A DNA stretch of 10,308 nt from Acidobacteriota bacterium (GCA_021809235.1 JAKBAG010000095.1:1-10308); one strand, 5' to 3'. Counted from the first letter of the stretch, positions 1 through 5,553 are shown. The notes: generated by a model from the letters alone, not told the origin. Numbers and translations: made by a program.

Positions 1-109
1 TGTAAGCCGTGAATCTTCCTCGGCCCTTGTGATTCAAAATCGCTTCGGCCAGAATCGAGCGCGCCGAGTTGCCCGTGCATAGAAACAGTACGTTGTAGTG
101 TTCGGCCAT
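1..109 (-). CDS. arsC: Arsenate reductase ArsC, LMW-phosphatase type (5' part only)
   Basis: Only the first 36 codons lie in the window. The reading starts MAEHYNVLFLCTGNSARS and continues ILAEAILN. The CX5R phosphate-binding loop of low-molecular-weight protein tyrosine phosphatases is complete (Cys11 to Arg17), after a short first beta strand (NVLFL). This family contains the thioredoxin-coupled arsenate reductases, which reduce As(V) to As(III) in the cytoplasm; the later resolving cysteines are outside the window. The ATG at 109-107 lies 5 bases after the arsM stop and is preceded by a GGGAGAG ribosome-binding site inside the end of arsM. The two genes are therefore almost certainly co-transcribed. 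A plain tyrosine phosphatase is possible from these residues alone, but the arsM/arsR neighbours favour arsenate reduction. Confidence 0.85.
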   Translation of the reverse strand, partial: MAEHYNVLFLCTGNSARSILAEAILNHKGRGRFTAY

Positions 110-114
110 GAGGA

Positions 115-966
115 TTACTCTCCCGTTCCGTTCGGCTCGCAACCGACAGACTTGCTCTTGTTCGCGCGCAGAAATGCACTCATGAACCTGTCCTTCACCA
201 GCGGAGCGATGGCGTCTACATCCACACCCGCCTCAATCAGAAAATGCCGCGCATCCTCCACGTCATACACCCGCGTAGGCTCAATCGAAACATCTTCAAA
301 CCCGGCCGCCTTGAGCTTTACCGCATACTCGTTCTCCTCCAGTGCGCCCGCAATGCACCCAACCCACAGCAGCATGCTCTGGCGCACCTCGTCAGGCACC
401 TCACCGCGCACCACCACATCGGAGACAGCAAGCCGACCGCCCGGCTTCAGCACACGAAATGCCTCGCGCAGAACGCGGTCCTTATCCGCCGACAGATTGA
501 TGACGCAGTTGGAAAGAATCACATCCACCGACGCATCCGGCAGCGGAATCCTCTCGATTTCGCCTTTCAGAAACTCTGCGTTGGCTACACCCGCCTGCCG
601 CTGGTTTTCGCGCGCCAGCGCCAGCATCTCATCGGTCATATCCAGCCCATAGGCCTTCCCCGTTGGACCCACGCGCTGCGCAGAAAGCAGCACATCAATG
701 CCGCCGCCGGAACCAAGATCAAGTACCGTCTCCCCAGGCCGCAGGTCAATCAGCGCGGTCGGATTGCCGCATCCCAGCGAAGCCAGCACCGCTTTCTCCG
801 GAATCATCCCCGTCTGTTCGGCGCTGTATAAATTGGTCGTGATCGGATCGCAGCATCGCAACCCCGGATCACAACAAGCCTGCACGCTGCCGGACTCCGC
901 CACGGCGCGCGCCGCGTTCCCATATTTCTCCCGCACCTGCTCCTGAACGTTTTTTCCTGTATCCAT
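115..966 (-). CDS. arsM: Arsenite S-adenosylmethionine methyltransferase ArsM
   Basis: The protein has 283 residues. It transfers methyl groups from S-adenosylmethionine to arsenite, giving methylated arsenicals. The SAM-binding Rossmann motif is at residues 81-92 (VLDLGSGGGIDV), with an acidic strand-2 end at Asp109. The three cysteines expected to bind arsenic in ArsM proteins are present: Cys66 in LGCGNP, Cys154 in SNCVINL and Cys204 in VGCIAGAL. An extra paired-cysteine segment (CCDPGLRCCDP, residues 31-41) lies in the N-terminal part. The ATG at 966-964 was chosen because GAGGTG (974-979) lies 7 bases upstream; the open frame continues further upstream, but through the promoter and arsR. 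It is divergent from arsR and followed by arsC after 5 bases. A strong minus-strand promoter at 995-1023 would start the transcript about 22 bases before the ATG. Other cytosolic methyltransferases share the fold, but the cysteine set and context make ArsM the clear choice. Confidence 0.95.
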   Translation of the reverse strand: MDTGKNVQEQVREKYGNAARAVAESGSVQACCDPGLRCCDPITTNLYSAEQTGMIPEKAVLASLGCGNPTALIDLRPGETVLDLGSGGGIDVLLSAQRVGPTGKAYGLDMTDEMLALARENQRQAGVANAEFLKGEIERIPLPDASVDVILSNCVINLSADKDRVLREAFRVLKPGGRLAVSDVVVRGEVPDEVRQSMLLWVGCIAGALEENEYAVKLKAAGFEDVSIEPTRVYDVEDARHFLIEAGVDVDAIAPLVKDRFMSAFLRANKSKSVGCEPNGTGE

Positions 967-994
967 CTCCGAGCACCTCACATATGCTGACGCA

Positions 995-1023
995 AATATA
1001 TTTCCTGTCCAAACATCTGTCAA
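995..1023 (-). promoter_or_regulatory. Promoter of arsM-arsC
   Basis: On the minus strand a perfect -35 hexamer TTGACA (1018-1023) is separated by 17 bases from TATATT (995-1000). Transcription should start near 988, giving a leader of about 22 bases with the GAGGTG ribosome-binding site. The -10 lies in the perfect palindrome AAATATATTT (994-1003). This promoter overlaps the arsR promoter on the other strand, so one ArsR dimer bound here could block both. Hexamers were read directly; activity is inferred. Confidence 0.7.
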
Positions 1024-1035
1024 TGCGCATATAAT
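1006..1035 (+). promoter_or_regulatory. Promoter of arsR, giving a probable leaderless mRNA
   Basis: A perfect TATAAT -10 is at 1030-1035. The best -35 is weak (TGTCCA at 1006-1011, 18-base spacer). The normal start point, 6-8 bases after the -10, falls at 1041-1043, on or next to the GTG start codon of arsR at 1042. No Shine-Dalgarno sequence is visible before that GTG. An ATATGC/GCATAT inverted pair (982-987 and 1027-1032) brackets the region and may be part of an ArsR operator, but that is only a suggestion. Confidence 0.6.
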
Positions 1036-1041
1036 CATCCT

Positions 1042-1461
1042 GTGACCGACGCCACACACAGCCCGAAATCCTTTGACTTGGCTCTTCTCTTTGCCGCGCT
1101 TGCCGACGGCACGCGCCTGCGTCTGCTCAACCTGATGCAGGGCAAGGAGGTCTGCGTCTGCTACTTTGTCGAGGTACTGGGCCAAAGTCAGCCCAAGATC
1201 TCGCGCCATCTTGCCTATCTGCGTCGGGTCGGCATCGTGGCCGCGCGCCGCGAAGGCAAATGGATACACTACCAGATTGTTACTCCGACACACTCCGGCG
1301 CGGCCAGCATTCTGCGCGAAACCCTCGCCGCGCTGGCACAGGACCGCGCCATGCAGGCCGACCTCGCACGATTCAATCGCGCCTGCTGCAACCCAACCCG
1401 CGGGACGCTGCTGAAAGGCGCACCTCAGCCCACCCAAATCTCTTCACTCTGCGCCTGCTAA
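1042..1461 (+). CDS. arsR: ArsR-family metalloregulatory repressor
   Basis: The protein has 139 residues and is a winged-helix repressor that leaves DNA when it binds As(III) or a related thiophilic metalloid. The recognition helix region is at residues 47-66 (GQSQPKISRHLAYLRRVGIV), followed by the wing (RREGKWIHYQI, 69-79). The metal-site motif of classical ArsR proteins is present as VCVC (Cys38 and Cys40) just before the recognition helix; the third cysteine of the R773-type ELCVCDLC site is absent. Additional cysteine pairs lie near the C-terminus (Cys115-Cys116 and Cys137-x-Cys139) and could complete the site. The GTG at 1042 is taken as start because the next in-frame ATG (Met32) would delete the first helix, and because the promoter places the mRNA 5' end there. 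It is divergent from arsM-arsC and probably represses both transcripts. Confidence 0.92.
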   Translation: MTDATHSPKSFDLALLFAALADGTRLRLLNLMQGKEVCVCYFVEVLGQSQPKISRHLAYLRRVGIVAARREGKWIHYQIVTPTHSGAASILRETLAALAQDRAMQADLARFNRACCNPTRGTLLKGAPQPTQISSLCAC

Positions 1462-1668
1462 GGCTGCCAAGCCGTGTGTCAGTCAATTTCCATCGGATGT
1501 GGCATACTGGCTCCGGTGAGGAGCATACCTGAGACTTTTGCGTGCAGCACTTTTTTTCAAAGGGTGCAAATCTGCCATCTGAGCGCGATTCCACGGCTTT
1601 GAGCTAGGCATAAAATTAGAATGCTTTCCGTAAGAAACTCAATCTTATAGAGTTGATAATAAATAAGT
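1462..1668. other. Intergenic gap between arsR and tmRNA 3' ends
   Basis: This 207-base gap lies between convergent transcripts. A seven-T run at 1551-1557 follows GTGCAGCAC, but the stem is too short for a convincing arsR terminator. On the minus strand, AACTC and GAGTT form a 5-bp stem about 20-40 bases after the tmRNA 3' end and are followed by a TTTCTT stretch, at best a weak tmRNA terminator. No gene is seen. Confidence 0.5.
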
Positions 1669-2017
1669 TGGTGGAGGCGGCGGGAGTTGAACCCGCGTCC
1701 GAAATCAATGTTAGCCGAGAGACTCCATGCTCAGTCTGTTCCAGGGATTCGCGCCTTCGGCTCAGAACAGACAAGAAACCGATGACACTAGTCCGATGAT
1801 CTTGCCCACGCCACACGGACCGAGCGGCTTAGGCCAGCCTGCTGTGCGACGTCTGCTCTCAGCCCACAGGCAAAGCCGAGGAAGACGGCTGCTTATTTAA
1901 TTAAGCAGCAAGTGCCAGATTGTTGTTGGCAATTGTTGTTTTGTAAGCGATTACGGGTGCCCACACCCCGGCATGCCTCTCTGCCACTACCGATCCCGTC
2001 GAAACCGTGACGCCCCC
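1669..2017 (-). ncRNA. ssrA: tmRNA (ssrA, one-piece)
   Basis: tmRNA rescues ribosomes stalled on broken mRNAs and adds a degradation tag. The tRNA-like ends are clear on the minus strand. The 5' acceptor strand GGGGGCG (2017-2011) pairs with CGCCTCC (1679-1673) with one G-U, then a discriminator A and encoded CCA (1671-1669). The T arm is GCGGG-TTCAACT-CCCGC, and the conserved GGTTTCGACGGG lies just inside the 5' end. The tag frame runs from the resume codon GCT at 1948-1946, preceded by TAATC, to TAA at 1903-1901. It reads AYKTTIANNNLALAA, with the usual hydrophobic/Ala-Ala end. The stop codon sits in an 8-bp hairpin (1888-1909), matching the helix that follows the tag in known tmRNAs. A later resume at GCC (giving ANNNLALAA) is less likely because it lacks the TAATC-like context. 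Length is 349 bases, typical for one-piece tmRNA. Ends are accurate to within a base or two. Confidence 0.97.
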
Positions 2018-2066
2018 GCACTGCGAGGCTGCATCGCGACCCATTCCGGTCAGCTACAGCAACTTG

Positions 2067-2072
2067 ATTGTA
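2067..2072 (-). promoter_or_regulatory. Candidate -10 box for tmRNA
   Basis: TACAAT on the minus strand would start transcription near 2060, leaving a leader of about 43 bases for RNase P to remove. The matching -35 position (about 2090-2095) is poor. Support is the hexamer and its distance only. Confidence 0.4.
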
Positions 2073-2114
2073 CCCCGAATCAGAGAACAGAAGCGAATGC
2101 GCGGCTGCTTCAGA

Positions 2115-2567
2115 CTACTCGTTGTCCAGATTGATGGACTCGAAGGCGCCGCGCTCGATGGCTGCGCGAATCTGTGCCGGAGTCTTGCCAAGCCGAGTCT
2201 GCTGATAGGCGTAGGCACCCTCCTTGGCGCAGGTGGAGCACTCCGAACCGTGCAGTCCCTCGAAGCAACTGCGCAGGCTGGTATGTCCGAGCTCGCGGTC
2301 GCAACGACAGTAGCAGGGCAGCTGGTAGAGGACGCTGGAAACCTTTGCCGCCTTCTGGTAAACATGCACCTGCCAGGGATAGCGGAAGTTGGGTCCGGTC
2401 AACTGACGTCCGCTCAGAATCGGCGGCAGTGCGCTCACCTTGAGCGGTGCGGAAGGATGATAGGCCGGTACCTCATACGCCGGATTCATCCACTGCGCAT
2501 AGCTGGCCACGGTCACTACGGCCAGCGCAATGGCCGCCGCCCAACGCATTGACTTCATCCACTGCAT
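2115..2567 (-). CDS. Secreted CYCXC-family (PCYCGC-motif) protein
   Basis: The protein has 150 residues. An N-terminal signal peptide is visible (about residues 1-24: basic start, Ala/Val-rich core, likely cut near SYA-Q), so it should be exported. The conserved part is residues 84-137: PCYCRC (Cys85, Cys87, Cys89), SCFEGLHG (Cys101, His106) and CSTC (Cys110, Cys113), then YAYQQTRLGKTPAQIRAAI. This is the pattern of the CYCXC/PCYCGC family, whose function I do not know; the seven-Cys plus His arrangement suggests metal binding or redox chemistry outside the cytoplasm. Some family members are annotated as selenoproteins, but here all key positions are Cys codons. The ATG at 2567 is preceded by AGGAGG with a 9-base spacer. 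It is alone on this strand between the 2669 terminator and tmRNA. A candidate -10 (TACTAT, 2606-2611) lies upstream. Confidence 0.85.
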   Translation of the reverse strand: MQWMKSMRWAAAIALAVVTVASYAQWMNPAYEVPAYHPSAPLKVSALPPILSGRQLTGPNFRYPWQVHVYQKAAKVSSVLYQLPCYCRCDRELGHTSLRSCFEGLHGSECSTCAKEGAYAYQQTRLGKTPAQIRAAIERGAFESINLDNE

Positions 2568-2668
2568 CCTAGCGTCCCTCCTGCCCTTCGCAGAGCGTCA
2601 CCACGATAGTACCGCAGTCGACTACAACTTCTGCAAGAGCTCAACGTCAGCCCGCCTTTGGAGGCAGC

Positions 2669-2701
2669 AAAAAAAAGCGGCACGAACCAAAGTTCGTGCC
2701 G
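2669..2701 (-). terminator. Strong intrinsic terminator (minus strand)
   Basis: A perfect 10-bp stem, CGGCACGAAC (2678-2687) against GTTCGTGCCG (2692-2701), has a 4-base loop. On the minus strand it is followed by C and eight T residues (2676-2669). It ends a leftward transcript, yet the nearest leftward gene (the dehydratase) stops almost 490 bases earlier. It insulates the CYCXC gene from upstream transcription. Confidence 0.88.
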
Positions 2702-2728
2702 GGAGGCCAGTGACGCAACTTACTATTT

Positions 2729-2770
2729 GTGCGATACGGGATGGGAGACTCAGTACCACCTCGACCGCAA
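2729..2770. repeat. Copy 1 of a diverged short element
   Basis: Aligned without gaps to 3092-3133, about 27 of 42 bases match. In the plus frame this copy reads RYGMGDSVPPRPQ, and in one minus frame it reads GRGGTESPIPYRT. Nearly all differences in the core are at third codon positions. It sits about 30 bases from the 2669 terminator. Confidence 0.5.
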
Positions 2771-3091
2771 CATCTACAGCTTACAATAGATTTTTTCGAA
2801 ATGGAATACCAAAATCAAAATATTTATTTTTCATTTGAACTCCATTTTCTCCCAGCTTCCCGGTTTCCGAACAGCTTGAGAATCGCACCTTCTGGTCATC
2901 TCCACTCCGAAGCACAGAAGAAGATTTTAGGTCAACTATATTTTATTCATATACTTAATAGAAAGAGAGGCCGATCCGGTGATGGTTTCAGTCACGAACT
3001 GGCTGTAGAAATCCCGTGCGACAGGTCCTTCACGCTCCAAAAGATCACAATGAGCGGGAAAGCTACGGAAATCCGTAGCCTGTGGATTTCT

Positions 3092-3133
3092 ATGCTTTTT
3101 GGTATGGGCGATTCGGTATTTACTCGTCCGAAA
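3092..3133. repeat. Copy 2 of a diverged short element
   Basis: This is the partner of 2729-2770. The plus frame reads MLFGMGDSVFTRPK and the corresponding minus frame reads GRVNTESPIPKS. It is in frame with copy 1 (363 bases apart) and next to the 3062-3079 hairpin, so both copies lie close to a hairpin on the same side. Confidence 0.5.
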
Positions 3134-3187
3134 GCAGAGCTTTAGCCAGGCTCGGCATCGCATGGACGAGGAGACTGGCCCCTCAGG

Positions 3188-3466
3188 CTATGCCAGAGCG
3201 TCGATGGCGTGCGCCAGCCGCAGATCCCGCTCGGTGGTGCCGCCGGAGTCATGGCTGGAGATGCGCAGGTGGACCTGGTTATAGCGAATGTCGATATCGG
3301 GATGGTGTCCCTGCTGTTCGGCCAGAGCGGCAATCGTATTCACGAAATGCATGGCGGCAACAAAGTCGGTAAAAAGAAAGCTACGTTGTAGAGCTTCTGC
3401 GTGAACGGACCAGAGCGGCAGACTGGAAGCTGCCTGTTGCAGGGCCTGGGGATCAAGTAAGGGCAT
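3188..3466 (-). CDS. Pterin-4a-carbinolamine dehydratase
   Basis: The protein has 92 residues, the normal size for this small cytoplasmic family. It dehydrates 4a-hydroxytetrahydropterin formed by aromatic amino acid hydroxylases; the mammalian homologue also acts as a coactivator. The family signature is seen at residues 50-62 (EQQGHHPDIDIRY), with the His54-His55-Pro56 active-site core. The C-terminal segment T78-ERDLRLAHAID (78-89) matches the conserved end. AAGGAG lies 9 bases before the ATG. It follows the HD-GYP gene by 36 bases on the same strand, so both are probably on one transcript. No phenylalanine hydroxylase gene is in the window, so its substrate here is unknown; it may serve a pterin or molybdopterin recycling role. 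The family call is secure, the physiological role is not. Confidence 0.9.
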   Translation of the reverse strand: MPLLDPQALQQAASSLPLWSVHAEALQRSFLFTDFVAAMHFVNTIAALAEQQGHHPDIDIRYNQVHLRISSHDSGGTTERDLRLAHAIDALA

Positions 3467-3502
3467 GGGGACAATCTCCTTGGAAGAGGACGAGGCAGGC
3501 AG

Positions 3503-4609
3503 CTACACCTGGGAAATGACGTACTTCTGAACCTCGGCATCAATCTCGGAGAAGGGCCGGGGGTTGCTTTCGATTTCACGGCGCAGATCGATCCAGAGGC
3601 TGCTGGGAACCTTGACGAAGACCTCGACGACGGTGGGATCAAACTGCGTGCCGGAGCAGCGCAGAATCTCCTGCCGGGCCACATCGAAACTGCTGGCCTT
3701 GCGATAGGGGCGGTCGCTGGTGATGGCGTCCAGGGTGTCGGCTACAGCAAAGATGCGGGCTCCGAGCGGGATGCGCTCACCGACCAGACCTCGCGGGTAG
3801 CCGGTACCGTCGTAGTGCTCCTGATGGGAATAGACGATTTCGGCCACTTCCTTGAGATAGGGAATTTTGCGCAGGATATCGAAACCGCGTTCGCAGTGTT
3901 CGCGCATGATGAGCTGCTCACTGGGTGTGAGCCTGCCAGGTTTGCGCAGGATGGAGTCGGGAATGGCCATTTTGCCGATGTCGTGCAGGAAGGCTCCGCG
4001 AGCGATGATCTTGATGCGCTCCAGGTCCACGTTCATGGCCCGGGCCAGGGCGATGGTGTAGGCAGTGACGCGCCGGGAATGCCCTTCGGTTTCGGAATCC
4101 TTCAGGTCGAGGGCATCGCCGAGCGCCTCCAGCGTGATGTCATAGGATCGCTCGATATCGGTAATGGCCTGGCGAAGCTGCTTGGTTCGCGCGCGGACGA
4201 TCTCTTCCAGATTTTCACGATACGTGAAGGTTTCTCGGGTGGTGTGGCGATGGTCCAGGGCGCGGGCGACAGTGGTGAGCAACTGGTCGCGCTCGAAGGG
4301 CTTCATCAGGTAGTCATAGGCGCCGCGCCGCATGGAGCTGATAGCGGTGCCGATATCCTGCACGGCGGTGACCAGAACGAGTGGTGTATGGGGCTGGGTA
4401 GCGTGGATGTGATCGAGCAGATCGGTGCCAAAGCCATCGTGCATGATCAAGTCGCTGAGGACGAGATCGAACTGTTCGCGGTCGAGCAGTTCGAGTGCTT
4501 CAGTGATGCCAGTGGCCAGACGTACGTCAAAGTTCTGACGCATCAGCGTGGCCGCGACCATGGATCGCATCTGCAGCTCATCATCGACGAACAAAATGCG
4601 TGATTGCAT
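3503..4609 (-). CDS. Response regulator with HD-GYP phosphodiesterase output
   Basis: The protein has 368 residues. Residues 1-120 are a receiver domain: acidic pocket Asp9-Asp10, phospho-acceptor Asp53, Thr81 and Lys103 all present. A helical, probably coiled linker (about 121-160) leads to an HD-GYP domain (about 155-350), which hydrolyses cyclic di-GMP. Expected metal ligands are visible: Glu173, His177, His209-Asp210, His238, His262 and Asp291, with the GYP motif at 270-272. The second His of the usual HHE motif is Gln263 (SHQEHYDGTGYP). There is no sensor kinase beside it and no DNA-binding domain. A GTG four codons upstream (4621) is possible, but the ATG at 4609 begins directly before the receiver's first strand and has GGGG 6-7 bases upstream. 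It is followed by the pterin dehydratase after 36 bases. The substrate is assigned from the family; cGAMP activity is known for some members. Confidence 0.93.
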   Translation of the reverse strand: MQSRILFVDDELQMRSMVAATLMRQNFDVRLATGITEALELLDREQFDLVLSDLIMHDGFGTDLLDHIHATQPHTPLVLVTAVQDIGTAISSMRRGAYDYLMKPFERDQLLTTVARALDHRHTTRETFTYRENLEEIVRARTKQLRQAITDIERSYDITLEALGDALDLKDSETEGHSRRVTAYTIALARAMNVDLERIKIIARGAFLHDIGKMAIPDSILRKPGRLTPSEQLIMREHCERGFDILRKIPYLKEVAEIVYSHQEHYDGTGYPRGLVGERIPLGARIFAVADTLDAITSDRPYRKASSFDVARQEILRCSGTQFDPTVVEVFVKVPSSLWIDLRREIESNPRPFSEIDAEVQKYVISQV

Positions 4610-4794
4610 CTCTGACCCCACAGGCTAGATTCGGCCTGCCTTCCGTACAGTATGCTCCCATTTCAGGAGAATCGAACAGCGGACCGTTGATTCCGCTAAA
4701 AATACCCATCGGCCTGCGGCAGGCTTCCATGAACTTCCCACGGGCGGCAAGGCAATCTGCAGTTGTGCCAGTGGCAGTGTGCCAGCCTTCCGGA
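4610..4794. other. Gap between glmU-like gene and HD-GYP gene
   Basis: This holds the minus-strand leader of the HD-GYP gene. A GCCTG-CCG-CAGGC hairpin followed 9 bases later by five T residues (minus strand, near 4695-4730) could be a weak terminator for the glmU-like gene. A CATACT -10-like hexamer lies about 50 bases before the HD-GYP start, without a good -35. No gene is seen. Confidence 0.35.
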
Positions 4795-5553
4795 TCAGCT
4801 TGAACAGGACTTTGATTGCTTTTGGCGGCGTCGTGCAGCCCACTCCGGCTTGGTGACCTGATGACTGCGTCCGACAGCGAGGGCATCGGCGGGAACCTCG
4901 CGCGTGATGCAGGAGCCGGCACCAATGTAAGCACCGTCGCCGATGGACACGGGGGCGACCAGAGTGCTGTCACTGCCGACGAAGGCACCGGCACCGATGG
5001 TTGTTGGATGCTTGCGCTCGCCATCGTAGTTGCAAGTGATGACGCCGGCGCCGATGTTGGCTCCTGCGCCGACGGTGGCATCGCCCAGATAGCTGAGATG
5101 GCCAGCCTTGGCGCCAGGCCCGAGGCGCGATTTCTTCATCTCGACGAAGTTGCCGACGTGGGCCTCGGCATCGACCTGGCTGCCGGGGCGCAGGTGGACA
5201 AAGGGGCCGATGGTGGCGGCATCGGCGATGGTGGAGTCACTGATGACGCAGTGGTTACGCAGCAGGACGCACTCACCGACGATGACGTTTTCCAGCACAC
5301 ATCCGCTGCGCACCAGGCTGCGGGCGCCGATGCTGGTGCTGCCGAGAAGCTGGACCCCGGGCTCGATCACGGCGCCGGCTGCGATCTGCACGTCGGGCGA
5401 AAAAACACTCGACTCCGGACGGAGGAGGATGGCGCCGGCTGCCTGGAGGCGAGCAATGGTGTGGGCCTGCTGGGCGTGCTGCTGGAGGATGGGCTGGAGC
5501 GGCGAAAGGAAATCTGTGGGCTGCGACTCGGCGGGCTGGGATGGGGTGGACAT
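4795..5553 (-). CDS. Stand-alone GlmU-type acetyltransferase (left-handed beta-helix)
   Basis: The protein has 252 residues and aligns with only the C-terminal half of bifunctional GlmU (about 456 residues in E. coli). Residues 14-45 match the GlmU linker helix, and 46-230 form hexapeptide repeats of a left-handed beta-helix. All acetyltransferase residues known from GlmU are in place: Arg122 (LRPGS), Lys140 (FVEMKKS), His152 and Tyr155 (GHLSYLGDA), Asn166, Asn175-Tyr176 (TCNYDG) and Lys181. It should therefore acetylate glucosamine-1-phosphate using acetyl-CoA, for peptidoglycan and lipopolysaccharide precursors. The uridylyltransferase domain is missing. The sequence before the ATG at 5553 stays open but does not resemble a nucleotidyltransferase. 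AGGAG lies 11 bases upstream. It is divergent from the fad operon. The second step of the GlmU pathway must be done by another protein, or the product is a different acetylated sugar. Confidence 0.88.
   Translation of the reverse strand: MSTPSQPAESQPTDFLSPLQPILQQHAQQAHTIARLQAAGAILLRPESSVFSPDVQIAAGAVIEPGVQLLGSTSIGARSLVRSGCVLENVIVGECVLLRNHCVISDSTIADAATIGPFVHLRPGSQVDAEAHVGNFVEMKKSRLGPGAKAGHLSYLGDATVGAGANIGAGVITCNYDGERKHPTTIGAGAFVGSDSTLVAPVSIGDGAYIGAGSCITREVPADALAVGRSHQVTKPEWAARRRQKQSKSCSS

Larger units (their letters stand above)
2702..3187. other. AT-rich gene-free region with unexplained repeat
   Basis: Between 2761 and 2940 the GC content is about 39% by hand count, far below the flanking genes. 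No frame gives a recognisable protein. An open plus frame 2729-3145 (138 codons from a GTG) exists but resembles no family I know and has no ribosome-binding site. The region holds two diverged copies of a short element (listed separately) and a 7-bp hairpin, GCTACGG/CCGTAGC, at 3062-3079. It may be a decayed gene, a lineage-specific intergenic repeat, or host a small RNA that ends at the 2669 terminator. I cannot choose between these. Confidence 0.5.

Noticed and set aside
967..1437. Upstream extension of the arsM frame to 440 codons
   Set aside because: It crosses the promoter and runs antisense to arsR. The ATG at 966 has GAGGTG at good spacing.
1541..1570. GTGCAGCAC followed by seven T residues as arsR terminator
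   Set aside because: The palindrome leaves only a 3-bp stem. The alternative longer stem places the T run inside the hairpin.
1616..1816. A 66-codon minus-strand open frame
   Set aside because: It lies mostly inside the 3' part of tmRNA, which explains the sequence.
2720..2790. Resemblance of CCCATCCCG on the minus strand to a 5S rRNA
   Set aside because: The match is limited to a few bases. The rest of the 5S secondary structure and the pairing ends are missing.
2729..3145. A 138-codon plus-strand open frame in the AT-rich region, beginning with GTG
   Set aside because: It has no ribosome-binding site or recognisable family, and an AT-rich composition unlike the genes. Kept only as the setting of the repeat finding.
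3815..4603. A 262-codon open frame on the plus strand opposite the HD-GYP gene
   Set aside because: It is the antisense shadow of a gene with clear domains and residues. Its translation resembles no family.
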